This document shows positions 1 through 11,004 of a stretch of 64,000 nucleotides of DNA, piece by piece. The stretch's first letter is position 1, and every line of letters begins with the position of its first letter. The notes beneath the pieces are model-generated. The model worked only from the letters and a program-made list of their open reading frames with translations, was not told where the DNA came from and did not search any database. The stretch spans positions 58,813,946 through 58,877,945 of the forward strand of contig CM063110.1 in assembly GCA_031841125.1 (NCBI GenBank), written 5' to 3'. The DNA comes from Acanthococcus lagerstroemiae (lineage: Eukaryota > Arthropoda > Insecta > Hemiptera > Eriococcidae). Position numbers and translations under genes: made by a program.

Positions 1-133
1 AAATTTAATTAATTTTCATCTCAATTATTTATTTCATAATTCCTTTTCAATTTTTCATTCCCTTTTCTTATTATATCATCATCATCTATCGATCTTTTTT
101 TTTTCCACATTCCACGTCGATTTTACATTCATT

Positions 134-308
134 TTACGTAAAATATGAAATAAATCACTTTATATGTAAAATGCCAAAACTGCTAATAACTCATTTTGTC
201 AACAAATGTCGCTTGAACTTAATAGCGTCCAATAATGTTTTTTCTTCTTTTTTCCCCGCATTTTACATCGATTTTACGTAAAATAAAACATTTTACATGT
301 AAAATGCC
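134..308. repeat. Two-copy AT-rich direct repeat with palindromic cores
   Basis: Two related segments, about 105-175 and 250-308, each hold the palindrome TTTTACGTAAAA, then a TTTTACATGTAAAA-like or TTTATATGTAAAA motif, then ATGCCAA. The spacing between copies is about 130 bp. No coding role is evident. It lies beyond the last visible exon of the FAF1-like gene. It may be a small repeat or part of a MITE. Confidence 0.4.
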
Positions 309-391
309 AACCTTGTATGAGTTTTTTTTTCTTTTTTTTTTCAAAAAGGAGACATATTCAGGGCCAGAGATTTCTTCAAACGTATATTTGG

Positions 392-786
392 AGTATGTGA
401 GACCTGGACAATAGGAACACAAGAAAGAGAAAAGACAGAAGCTTTTGAAATGTGGTGTTATCGGAGGTTGAAAATCAAATGGACAGAAAAGGTCATGAAC
501 GAGAAGGTATTGCGGTGAATAGGAAGGAAAAGAAAAATTTGGAATATAATCGTCAAGAGAAGAGTTAGAGTGATAGGTCATATGACATCCAGAGATATTG
601 TTATATATTGTTATTGCTGCTAGATGGAATGGTTGAGGGAAGAACTGGAAAGGAAGGCAAAGAATGAGTCATGAAGAGCAGATAATGAAGGATACAATGT
701 GTAAATCCTTCCCAGAAACGAAAATATTAACACAGGCGAGCAAAAAGTGGAGACGTAACCTACTAGTCGAGAGACTGAGGAATAAT
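392..786 (+). pseudogene. Decayed non-LTR retrotransposon RT C-terminal fragment
   Basis: Translation of the plus strand gives the hallmark C-terminal segment of arthropod non-LTR reverse transcriptases: CETWTIG, then EAFEMWCYRR, then W-E-K-V-N-E-VL, then IGHM. After several stops come a VEGRTGKEGK-like basic stretch and CKSFPETK...KKWRR, which matches the usual end of such ORFs. At least three stops or frameshifts break it and no catalytic part remains. It is a dead 3' fragment in, or just beyond, the terminal intron of the FAF1-like gene on the opposite strand. Confidence 0.7.
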
Positions 787-1481
787 ATTATTTACATAAG
801 GAACTTTCCTATTTCTTTCCTGCAGATGAAACGAGGTGGGAGTGTGAACGTGCTGAGGAAGCGGGAACGTAATGTTGCACATTGACTAACTTTACTTCCC
901 TAACAAATTTACGTTTCATGTTGTGTACAAAAGGTTTAAAGAGTGAAATTAAAATCGTGAGGCGTCCTACGAGAAATTGTTCGTCGAGGATATCGTTCCC
1001 ATTGCTTCCACGTTTCCTACGCCATCAACCTTCCATTACATTAGAAATTATATTATTCGAAATACTGAAAATGACCTTTAAGGAGAATTTTCTCTAGTCT
1101 TGCACAAAATTGGCTCTCGATTTCGAATTTATTAGGTGTGTTTATCAAACTCGACAGATTGCTAAGTACATTCAGGGTAACATTATAAAGAAACAACTCT
1201 GAACCCTCTCTCGTTTTGAAACCATCGAGATCTAGGAATGATACTGCAAAATTTGATTTACACCGTTCAAGGTTATTAGTTATTACTGATGTCGAGCATA
1301 AGCCGAGACATTTGATCATTAGATAACTTATTTCTTCCTACTGGGGATTCAACATGATAATGCAGGCACGAATCCAGACAACCATTTTGAGGAGGGATCC
1401 ATCACAGATTTTCCTCCCTCCACCATAGATTTTTCACTTTCTTGGGGGGGGGGGTCGCCTTACATAAAAGAGCATACGTAC

Positions 1482-4400
1482 ATCTCGTCTCGGGAAGCTG
1501 GTAATCAATTTGTACTCTGCAATATCGTATCCCCTCACAACTAAGAAATCCAATAACAGCTGAAACACGGAGAAGAAAATACGATTAAAAAATTCGGCCA
1601 TGTCCACAATTCACAACACGTCGGCGTTTGTAATTCGATTTCCAAAATCCGTACTTCGAGCGAATTAGTTTTTAAGAATTTTCGTTCCAAGAACTGATTC
1701 TGTTGAACTCTGACCCGGATTTTGGTAATTCCTTCGACTCCATCCTCCGGTTCTGGTGGTAACTTCGATTCGAGCACACGTCTATGAGCCTGCGGAAAAC
1801 AACACCCAATTAATCCGAGCCAATGACACCGAACTTGCCAATCGTCGTCACCAAGAGTCGTACTTCTTTTTTAGCTGCTTCTTTCATCCTGGCGTTCTCG
1901 ATTTTTGCCTGCTCTTCGATTTCTAATTGTTCTTGTTTTCGTTTTGCCTCTAATTTTGCTCTGTCGAGAATAGAACAGGAAAACGATTACGTCGATTCTT
2001 TCGTAAGAACGGTTTTAGGTGTTTACAACGTCGAGAATATTCGCACCTGTCGACTTCCAGTGACTGCTGGTACGCTTCGTCCTGTTCGACCTTAATCATT
2101 TCGCGGGCTGCACGTTGCTCTTCTTCTTTATGCTCGATAGTTTGCTGTTCGGTGAATATATCTACGACTTGAATTAGCTGGGATAGTAATTCGTTCTGAC
2201 CAACGTTTCCTGCAATTCGAACAGGAATTTAATGTCACAGTTACAATGCATAAGTCAAGCAGGATGGCCGATGAGGGTACCAGCTGGAGGTCTACGGAAC
2301 AGATAAATTCGATAAGCTATCGTTACCAGACCGACATTCAAGCAGGGTCAGCTTGTTGTGAAGCTAGATCCCTTTAACCAGATTCACCAATCATGTTCTA
2401 CAACTGATAAGATACTGCTGAACACGGATAACATCTGTAGCTATCTTATTAGTTTTGAAATAGAGCAACGCGAACGAATGCAGTACGCACCGTGAATAAC
2501 AGACAATATCTCGGTATTCCTCCTCACTCTGGTAATGATCAAAATCACTGGATACCTATCGGTTTTCAAGCACCTTACAGTGTGAGCAGCCTCTCGACCG
2601 AGCACGTTATTTATTGAGTTTAGTAAACTGAAACATCAATCATTGAGCTAGTATTATGCTTAATTTCTAAAAATGTTATCAATATCATTACTGTACTAAT
2701 GTACTGATCCGCAAATCTGCCCCAAATAATGGAGTAACTTACAATGTTTTGTTATTTTCTAACGTTACGTCCCAGCCCCATACTATGAAGTGCTCGCCCA
2801 AGTATTGCAGTACTGACTCGATGCACAGCAACTCACTACAGAAGACATTCGTGAGAATGCTCTTGTTGTGGTGAAGATACACGGCCAACAATTTTCTCTG
2901 GAAGAAAACGAACGAAATGAAGTACTAGTTTCGAATGCGACGACGGAACATTCACGAAAACGGCCAACCGGTCTTACATCTTTGGCTGGTTTGAAACAAG
3001 CATCCTTGAAAGCTTGTTCTAGCGTTCCAGGGAAAAAATCGGGATGAATGACACCGTACTTTTCTTGGAAAGATACTGCGAACTGAATACAACCCATTGT
3101 TTCATCTTCGAAAACCTCTGGCACTGTAAACAAATGTTCAACATTAACCATAACTGGAAAGAGAAACGAATATGCGAAGTACCTTGCTCAGGTAACTCGA
3201 AATAAGATGTTCCTCAACTCTGGAGTTTCTTTTTATCGAACCAACGAGGGAATTTCACCCCTTTGCCGCCTCATTGTTCAACTCTCTCGCTAATGCTCCA
3301 CTCATGCGAGCTCTCTGCGGCGTTCCACTTCTCGATCTTCATCCATCTTGTTCGTCTGTTTTGTTGTTTATTTCAGATCTGTCACCCTCTTTCCATTCAC
3401 CCATGAGGGAACGGAAGCAGAGGCGAAAATGGACATCTTGTTCCTAGACCTATCGATTTCTAGTTTTCAGACAAGCCCAGTAAACACTTTACTGGGATGA
3501 GCTATCAGGGATGGACACATTCTTTTGATCTTAAAATCAAAAAGCTCAGGATCTAGGATCATGAAAAAGATATTACATTTTTGATTTTCAATTTGAACAA
3601 TAATTGTTATTTTATACCTGATTTCTAGATGATTAAAGATAGAAAAGAATCAAGGGGGGAACGGAGCTGGAGCTCAACTTTTCCCAGCAGAGCCCGGAGC
3701 CAAATCTATTGTTTCTCAGAGCTGAAACTGAAGCCTCCTAGCCGGATACGTGGTTAGCTCCCAAACTCCGGATAATGGATGGAAATGAGGGGAGGGGAGA
3801 AGTGGTAATAAGTGGGACTGGGAAGGGATAGAAAAAGCAGAGGCTTCGCCACCGGAGCCCGGGAATTTCCTCGGAACCAGAGTTTGGAACCGACTCTCAT
3901 TTTCTAGAAGCTTGAACCAACCCAAAGATTGTCGGAGCTGAGGCCCACAGCCGGAGTTTGTCTAGAGACACTTTTGTCAGCGCTGGAGCCAAAAATGGAT
4001 GGCGCCAGGTTTCTGAAAAGACCACGAGGCCAAATTAAAATCATTTAGATGACGAATGAGTTCAATGAATTTTATTCCTAGTATTTTTCATTTTATTAAT
4101 CTGGAAATCGAATATTGTCTATCCTTAAAATACATGAATACCTTGCCATATGGGTGAACACAGTTAGAAGTCACACAGGCAGGCATCCACGCACAACATC
4201 TTGAAGCCAGTCATCTAGTTCTATGCTCCACTGCTAATTTTTTGAACGTATCCTAATGGATATTGATGCCATAATTTGGCTCTAATATCATTACAATCCC
4301 AGATCTTCCATCCTTCAAAATGCTTTTTGGATAGAATAAAAAATGTTATGAATACAAATCATTAAACTTGTTCGACGCCTAAATGACTTTGCGTTTGACG

Positions 4401-6790
4401 TATTTTTTTCCCGATGATGACCTGAGTTCGAGCAGACCACAAAAATTTGGACAAACTCGTGATCTCATCTAACTCGTAGATAGTTTACTATTGGGTTCTC
4501 TGTCTCCTGGTCCGGTGGAAACTAGGAAGAATGGATTAGCTTCTGCAATTAGTTGAACTTCAAGTAGGTAGTCCACCTGGTAGGGGCGGGAGTTCATGAT
4601 TTTAGTGCACAGATATAGAAAATATCAGCACCTGAAAAAGTTTCGAATCTGAAGATTGAAAACAAAATAACAATACCACAGACCAAGGTGGGACAATCAT
4701 TTTCAAACTGATCTTAGGTCACCATCAATATTAGTACTTCGCCAATCTCAGCATCTTTTCTGGTAACCAACTCATTTTTTAAACTTACCTCCCACGAAAG
4801 GAACACAGATTTCACCGAACGGGAAATACCTTGGAAAAACGATCTCAGGTCATCTCCAAGATCACTAACGGAAAACGGATATAAGGCCACAAGAATCACG
4901 ATCTTGTAAATCTAGACTTCAAATACTGCCCCTACAATTAAAAAATGGACGTTCCTGAAGCTTACGCAATGTCACTCAAGTACCCCGCAATGAGACTTCA
5001 ACTTCGACATATGCAGCTACCGAAATATCCCGAGTAATACACAGTTCTACCTCGCACCTCGAAAACAAGAACTCAATCATATACATTTTACCTAATGAAA
5101 AAAGGCAATTTTTCGACGAGGAATCATCTACGAATAAATCATCGGCAATAACGCTGTGCATATCTTCATCTTCGTTTGACGAATACGACGCATCACTATC
5201 TGAGTCTATTGATAAAACCTACACAAGGCAAAAATGTTTGTAAAAGAAAGTGTGCGAGAAGAAATGGCCGGAAATGAAGAAAAGGTAAACCATACTTTAT
5301 TATTCCGCTTTTTCTCAGGGCTAGACGATAATGTAACTTCGTCAGATCGGAAGGAGAGTTCGTGCACTGGTACCGTTAATCCTAGCTGCCCCAGAGTTTG
5401 GTCGTCCTTAGTGTAGGATGATGGCCAGCCGGCCCAAACCTGCTTATTCACATGGATATCAGAACAATGGAACATATTTCTTTTGACATCCGCAACTGTT
5501 TTTGAAGGTGGAAATGTCAGCGTGTACTCTTTCGAATGGACTTCGTCGTATATGCGCAGAGTATAATTCTCATCATCGTTCGGGATACTGAACAGAAACG
5601 AAATTAGTATCAGGTAGGACTTCGAAAGCATTCTCAACGCCGACTGGGATTGAATACATACCTGGTATCAGTCACACCGTTGATGGTTCTGTTTATTACT
5701 GTCGGCTCATCTTCGATACGCACACTCAACTGAACTGAAGACGGTAAATTTAAATTCTTTAATAGCTCGTCATCGTTTTCGGGAATTGTATGGGTCCAAC
5801 CTGTAATCGACTGCCGACATGTCGGAGCATTCCACTTAGCGTATATAGCTTGCTTCACGTGACCTGTGAAAAAACATAAATGATAAGACTTCTGAAAGGG
5901 CACAACTGGAGAATGAATAGTCCACTCAAAACAAAGTTAGCTTGAATATGCTGGGATCAGAACGAATTCCAGCTGAGTACTTTCAATGGGACTTCGGTTC
6001 TTCCACGAGAATTCTAATTTAATAGAACAAACGGAGGTAACCAGTCATTCGAAATTCTAAGATTCTCGCTCCTGGGTGTTTGTTTGCTTTCATCAAGGCT
6101 GGAGAAACTTACCAACAGTGTCGTTATCAGCGAGAATAAAACTGTGCGAGCAATCCTTATTTTCATTGTAAACATTAAATTGAATACGAGAATTGGACGT
6201 GGATGGAGCGCTGAAAAAGTCGTCGCTGATGGAAACAAGGTTGTTTGAAACAGAGGGCTGATTCGATAAATCTTCCATGGCTACGTCATTCGTAATTATT
6301 TCGGAAGGTAACTTCTGAGTTTCGTCTGGCGTCGCTAACATTATAGCTTTCTATAATAAAAATTAAGAATCAGGTTCTCGGGTGATAGAGAATTCCACTT
6401 TTCAGCTGTCGAAGGTACTTTTGACTTGGCACTTACTAGTAAATCCCATTGTGCATCGATTAAAAACTGTTTCGCTCTTTCAGTGTTCTCGATTCCTGTG
6501 CAAGACTGAAAATTGCAAAAATATAACAATAACAGCAAGCATATAACAGCTATTTTCGTGAAAAAAAATTATTTAATACACGTAGATTTTTACTATAACC
6601 CTGAAACGTGTCCATTGTAACAGGATTCAACTGTAGTAATTATTAGTTCGAGAATATAATCATCATACGAGGCCATGTTGTGAGTACACTTTGTACGATT
6701 CGAACATGAGTAAGCTTAAATTGAAAGCGATTTTCAACTGCGGAAATTTCCTACCTTAAAGTCTTGGATCATCTGGTCATTATCAGACAT
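1482..6790 (-). CDS. casp: FAF1/Caspar-like UBX-domain protein, 13 exons, last exon not seen
   Basis: Spliced minus-strand gene. Exons (high to low): 6790-6755, 6505-6437, 6350-6113, 5863-5662, 5587-5296, 5218-5092, 3123-2978, 2897-2743, 2627-2491, 2209-2047, 1960-1864, 1789-1655, 1559-1482. Every junction is GT-AG and keeps phase, giving 1875 nt (625 codons). The order matches FAF1: UBA-like domain (1-45, SCTGIENTERA), first ubiquitin-like domain (about 90-165), second (186-260, QVWAGWP), acidic linker (280-320), UAS thioredoxin-like domain (325-470, KLLAVYLHHNKS...NVFCSELLC, GEHFIVWGWD), coiled coil (475-555) and UBX domain (575 on, FLERKFLKTNSLE, TSFPRRD). Known role of the family: binds ubiquitin and recruits p97/VCP; Drosophila Caspar restrains Relish activation in Imd signalling. 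The start is the first ATG of exon 1, just before the UBA. The final exon, roughly 25-30 residues expected from family length, was not found in 1-1481; it may lie beyond the window edge or be diverged. Confidence 0.93.
3124..5091 (-). other. Long intron 6 of the FAF1-like gene
   Basis: This 1968-bp intron joins exon 6 (ending in phase 1) to exon 7, which begins in the matching phase. The donor is GTAAAA and the acceptor TTTACAG. I see no further conserved exon inside it. At 3655-4020 is a GC-richer patch full of GGAGC/CCGGAG motifs that looks like a small degenerate repeat. Its open frames, such as 4714-4899 on the minus strand, show no conservation I recognise. Confidence 0.75.
3655..4020. 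repeat. GGAGC-rich degenerate repeat in intron 6
   Basis: A 365-bp patch, GC-richer than its AT-rich surroundings, in which GGAGCTGGAGC, CCGGAGCC, GGAGCTG and GCTGGAGCC recur on both strands. This resembles the self-similar MITEs at 7.8-9.0 kb, where the body is built from one short motif. Clear terminal inverted repeats were not found, so its class is uncertain. Confidence 0.35.
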
Positions 6791-7250
6791 GGTTGAAATT
6801 TGAACTTCAACTACGGATACGCATGAATATAAAACTAAACCACAATTGACTGACGATTTTCATGAACTAGAATAATTTTGAACACAATAAAATTCATTAA
6901 TGCTGCTCTCACTCTGATACGAACGATAACGAAAACAAAGACATCTTTCTCAGTTCTCTTTCGCAGAAAGAATCGGGTGCATGGATCTCTTCATGGCCTG
7001 CTCAGGTGTTCGAGCTCAGAAGATAGCTTAAGGAACGCACTCTCGGTTTAATCTCGATTTGTCGCAAGTTTTAGTTGAGTTTAAGTACACTAGCAGCGCT
7101 GCATGTACTTAATCTTTCAGTTTCCAGCTTTCAACTTTCAAGTTCGTTATTAGTTGAATAAATAATTCATTCATTTTTGATTTTGAGTGCTACCTATACC
7201 CTTGACCCTATTCCAAATAAGAAACGCAAATAATCAAAACCAGTGATGGG
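6791..7250 (-). promoter_or_regulatory. 5' flank of the FAF1-like gene
   Basis: This is the 460 bp upstream of the FAF1-like start codon on the minus strand. It should hold the 5' UTR and promoter, but I see no TATA box or initiator that I would assign with confidence. At 7241-7256 the sequence CAGTGATGGGCGA resembles a common hAT terminal inverted repeat and may mark the start of the repeat-rich region. Confidence 0.35.
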
Positions 7251-7785
7251 CGATTCGACGGCACAGGGGAAGATCAGCGGTAGTTATTCACACTTTTCAA
7301 CTAGAGCAAGAGTGGGCTGACAGGAAGAAAAGGACCTTAGGGTAAAAAAAAACATTTTTGTGATAACAACTGTTTTTGACTAATTTTTGGCCACTCTTTC
7401 ACCTGGTGTTGTCGAAAAAATTCTAAAAATTTTTCCCAAACGGCTGTAAGTCTTCAAAGTTGAGTGTCTCCATAACGTGAAAATGTTATCAATTTTGTTT
7501 ATCCGCTCTCCTGTAAAATTTACATTTTTGCGCTGAAGTCCCTTTCTACCTGTCAGCTCACATAGAGAATTATTAAAATATTGAATCACAACAAGAATCG
7601 TTGATTGTTTAACTGGACGCTATTTAACAAAAGGGAACCAACTAACATTTGGAAACAAAATGAGTTATTAGTATTGTTGGAAAGAGTGTGAAACGCAGAA
7701 TTTTTCAAAATTGGGTCCTCGATCCAAAAATGTGTACTCACATTGAAAAAAGCTTATCAGTAAACACAATGCCATATAGTTTTTA

Positions 7786-8203
7786 CCAGGGCTTTCCAGC
7801 CAATCATCATTGGCTATTAGCTATCAGCTCGAGCTGATTTTTTTTTTCATTGGCTGGAATAAAGCTAGCTATTAGTTGACCAAATTTGATTGGCTAGCTA
7901 TTGACTTAATTTTTCAAAAACCGTGTGACCCCTCAAAAAACGCGTGTGACCTCTCAAAAAACTCGTCGTGAGATGCAGATGCTTGTACTTCTGATAATAT
8001 TAGAATATTTTGATTAATTTGAGACATGGCTTAAGAAAAAGGACCTAAACGCTCTTATCGAAAATTTGATTGTCTGGTAACAATAACTGGTTATTGGCTG
8101 GCGAACTCAGGTCAGCCTGCTACCGGCTATTAGCTGGAACCCATTGGCTACTGTCAGCTATCGGCTATTGCTTATTAGCTATTGGCTGGCTGGAAAGGCC
8201 TGG
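7786..8203. mobile_element. MITE family B, nested, built from GGCTATTAGCT-like motifs
   Basis: The ends CCAGGGCTTTCCAGCC and GGCTGGAAAGGCCTGG are terminal inverted repeats. The interior repeats ATTGGCTATTAGCTATCAGCT-like words on both strands, so each half is nearly the inverse of the other. It lies inside MITE A copy 1 and is absent from the copy at 10142. The flanks TTTTTACC and TTCCTACA match at about 5 of 8 positions, weakly suggesting an 8-bp hAT-type target duplication. There is no ORF of note. Confidence 0.65.
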
Positions 8204-8212
8204 TTCCTACAT

Positions 8213-8532
8213 TAGGGTTTGCAAAATAACAGTTATTATAACTGTTATAACCGTTAACCGAAACAAAAAAATTTTGTTGACTGATAACCATTGACCGTTT
8301 AAAAAAATTAATTGTTGACCAATAACCGTTTGGACCATTAGGTTGTTTTTTTTTATCGGTTATGAAACGGTTATAAATGGAGAGTTATGATTTTGAAACG
8401 GTCATAACAGTTATGACCAATTTTCAACAGGGTAAGGATGTTCTGACCAATAACCGATAACCGTTTAAATTGCTGAAGGAAATTTGACCGATAACTGCTA
8501 ACCATTTCAAATTATTTCGGTCACAAACCCTA
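8213..8532. mobile_element. MITE family C, hAT-like, built from ATAACCGTT motifs
   Basis: The ends TAGGGTTTG and CAAACCCTA are inverted repeats. The 8-bp flanks TCCTACAT and TTCTACAT differ at one base, which fits a hAT target duplication. The interior is made of GTTATAACCGTT, GACCGTTT and CGGTTATAAC words on both strands. It is nested in the same interval as MITE B, inside MITE A copy 1. Confidence 0.7.
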
Positions 8533-8830
8533 TTCTACATGGCTCTTGAACTTTGAATTCAAATCACGTGTTCTCAAAGAGAGGATTTTGCTAGTTGGTT
8601 CCCTTTTGCTGAACAACGTCCAACTGGTCTCAATCTCTCAACTGAATCATCAAAGTAAAGTGATAAAACAATAAGGTCACAAAACAGAAAATCACGGCAG
8701 AGAACTTTCAGGGAGGAAAAAGCCGAATAGTACTGGCTTTCAGCTTTCATCTAGCGTTAGTGACCTGTGGCGGGATTTTTGTGTTGGCAAATATTCACTT
8801 CGAGATGTCCAGGAATCAAAACCTAAAATT

Positions 8831-8998
8831 AGGGCTTGAAAGCTAGCCGAAAGCTGAAAGCCAAAAAGCCGTATTTTTGTGGGATTTGAAAGCCGAAAGC
8901 TGAATGTGTTTAGGGCATGGAAGCTGAAAGCTGGAAAAATAATACGACTTCAAAAGCCACAGCTGAAAGCTGAAATTTTTTTTGGGCTTTCAAGCCCT
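8831..8998. mobile_element. MITE family D, built from GAAAGCTGAAAGC motifs
   Basis: It starts AGGGCTTGAAAGC and ends GCTTTCAAGCCCT, a 13-bp perfect terminal inverted repeat. The 168-bp body repeats GAAAGC(C/T)GAAAGCTG several times. No clear target duplication is seen. A related stretch (GGCTTTCAGCTTTCATC) occurs just upstream at 8737-8753. Confidence 0.6.
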
Positions 8999-9039
8999 GA
9001 TAATGATAAATACTTAGGACTAGAGGAAATATGCACTTA

Positions 9040-9440
9040 AAATGTCGAAACATGCGCTTATAATATTATGCAGTTATTTGACCTCAAATATGCAAAAATA
9101 TGCTCTAAAAAATCCGAATATGCGAAAATATGCTCTGAAAACTCTGGATAGCAACATGGGTATCAAATTAAAGTGCTTTTATAAGCTGAATAATGTGGCA
9201 ACACTATGAAGCTTTGAAAACTGAATTTTTTTTACATCAGTTCTGTTTTATGAAGAAAATTATAACTTCCCTCTAAACAAATTTGAAGTCTCTTAGTTTT
9301 GTTCTTATTTTTCAGTTGTTTTTACAATAATTTTTATTTATAGTTGAAAATATGCCCAAAACCCCTCAAATATATGCATAAATATGCTCTAAAAATGGCT
9401 CAAATATGCAAAATAGGCATTTATAGTCAAAATATGCAAA
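9040..9440. repeat. ATATGC-rich repeat region
   Basis: The words ATATGCAAAAATATGC, CTCAAATATGCA and TATGCTCTAAAAA recur at 9040-9145 and 9345-9440, separated by about 200 bp of unrelated AT-rich sequence. A weaker patch is at 10035-10125. The layout suggests one or two decayed inverted-repeat elements of the self-similar type seen at 7.8-9.0 kb. The short ORF at 9444-9680 shows no recognisable domain. Confidence 0.4.
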
Positions 9441-9691
9441 AATATGAACAATAAAATTTCAGTATTGTCATTAGAATTTTATGAATCACAAAGAAAACGA
9501 ATATGTTGTATAAGCTGCACCTATAAAAATATGCATTTTCATAATATTTTCCCTAGCCTTATGATAAAGATGGTAAAAAATCTGAACCAATCAGAATACT
9601 GGATTATTATAAATTCTCAATCAACCACAGTGTCAGAAAAAGAATCTAAAGTTACAAGCGTTTTAGGTCCTTTTTCCTAAGTATCTGAAAC

Positions 9692-9850
9692 AGGGCTGCG
9701 ATGTTTAAATTTAAAACAACGCATTAATCTAAAACGTTTAAAACACGTTTTAAAACAATGAAAAAAAACAAAACATATTTTAAACAAAAAAACGTTTTAA
9801 ACGTTTTTTAAGCGTTTGGCACATGTTTTTGTATTGTTAATTTAAAAAAA
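9692..9850. repeat. AAACGTTTTAAA-rich repeat, possible half MITE
   Basis: It begins ACAGGGCTGCGATG, resembling a hAT-type terminus. It continues with repeated AAAACGTTTTAAAC palindromes. The opposite terminus was not found. Confidence 0.35.
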
Positions 9851-10141
9851 AAAAAATGAAAAAAAAGTTTAAAAAAAATTTATTACTTTGAAGCTACATT
9901 TTGAACATTTAAAAATATGACTAATATAAAACAAACAGCTAGCTGCTGGAAGAGGGTCGGCTTTGGACTGGAAAATTTGAGACTAGTTACTTTAGTGTTG
10001 TAAATGTTCAAAAATGTAAAAATTCCGAAAATTTGATAAAATATGCTCCAAATAGGTATGCTTCTAAAATACCAGATATGTAATTATATTGAAATATGAA
10101 AAAATACGTAAATTCAAATAGGGCTCATTTCACTCAGAATT

Positions 10142-10396
10142 TGGACGCTATTCAGCAAAAAGGAACCAACCATCATTTGTAAACAAAATGAGTTATTAGT
10201 ATCGTTAGAAAGAGCATAAAAAGTAGAATTTTTCAAAATTAGACCCTCCATTCAAAAATGTGTACTCACGTTGAAAAAAGCTTATCAGTAAACGCTATAT
10301 CATATACTTAGTTTCTACATGGCTCTTGAACTTCGAATCACGTGTTCTCAAAAATCGGATTTTGCTAGTTGGTTCCCTCTTGCTGAATAGCGTCCA
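10142..10396. mobile_element. MITE family A copy 2, intact
   Basis: This 255-bp element has the ends TGGACGCTATTCAGCAAAAA and TCTTGCTGAATAGCGTCCA, a terminal inverted repeat of about 30 bp. Its body matches both arms of the interrupted copy at 7614-8622, so it serves as the reference for that nest. It has no ORF. Confidence 0.8.
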
Positions 10397-10479
10397 TTTC
10401 ATGTTTCGCAGAGATATCTCTAAAATGTTTGATTTGATTTATAGAGTAAAAGGTAGGTGGACAGAGGATAAACTAGATA

Positions 10480-10585
10480 GTTAGGAAGAGCGTGAAAAGC
10501 AGAATTTTTCAAAATTGGGCCTTGATACAAAAATTAATGTGTACCCACTTTGGAAAAAGCTTATCAGTAAACGCTATACCCGTAA
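10480..10585. repeat. MITE family A partial copy 3
   Basis: About 105 bp match the internal part of family A (GCAGAATTTTTCAAAATTGG, then AAAAAGCTTATCAGTAAACG). It lacks both terminal inverted repeats and sits 85 bp downstream of the intact copy. Confidence 0.7.
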
Positions 10586-10599
10586 ACCGGCATTATTCA

Positions 10600-11000
10600 T
10601 TGACTTTTAAATGTTACTGGTTTTGAACTCGTTAACACTCTGCTCAAGATACTAAACAAGCAGAAGTTGTTGTAATTTAATGGATAAATAGATTCAGATA
10701 CTAGTACAAGACTTGAACGAAAAAATAATAAAAATTTTGAGGTGCCTGAACGGAAAAAATGGAACGTTGATCACCTATATGAAGAGACAGCAATTTTCCA
10801 CAAATCTGACTGAATTTTCGTACTTGAGTTGGTTAGAAACTCCTGATTTCAAATGAAGTTTAAGGATTCTAATTTTACCAAATTTCTCTAATTTTGAGTT
10901 TTTATTATTATTATTTTTTAAATTTCTGTTGTAAGTCCTTCATTGTTTTTACATTTATGTTGACCCCTGGTCCAATTAGGCTCTGTATTTTTTCGGGTTT
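10600..11000. other. No feature seen
   Basis: AT-rich sequence between the last MITE A fragment and the GC-richer patch that follows. I see no gene, conserved ORF or clear repeat. Confidence 0.5.
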
Positions 11001-11004
11001 GTTG

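Larger units (their letters stand above)
7614..8622. mobile_element. MITE family A copy 1, interrupted by two nested MITEs
   Basis: The left end TGGACGCTATTTAACAAAAG pairs with the right end CTTTTGCTGAACAACGTCCA as terminal inverted repeats of about 30 bp. The flanking internal parts (7645-7785 and 8533-8622) align with the intact 255-bp copy at 10142-10396. The middle (7786-8532) is two later insertions. There is no coding capacity. The target duplication is unclear, so the superfamily is undetermined. Confidence 0.75.

Noticed and set aside
1053..1319. Minus-strand 88-codon ORF as the missing last exon of the FAF1-like gene
   Set aside because: It has no resemblance to the end of a UBX domain, and I saw no convincing acceptor in the right phase.
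4714..4899. Minus-strand ORF in intron 6 as an extra FAF1 exon
   Set aside because: Exons 6 and 7 already join in phase and align continuously with the family; the ORF has no matching sequence.
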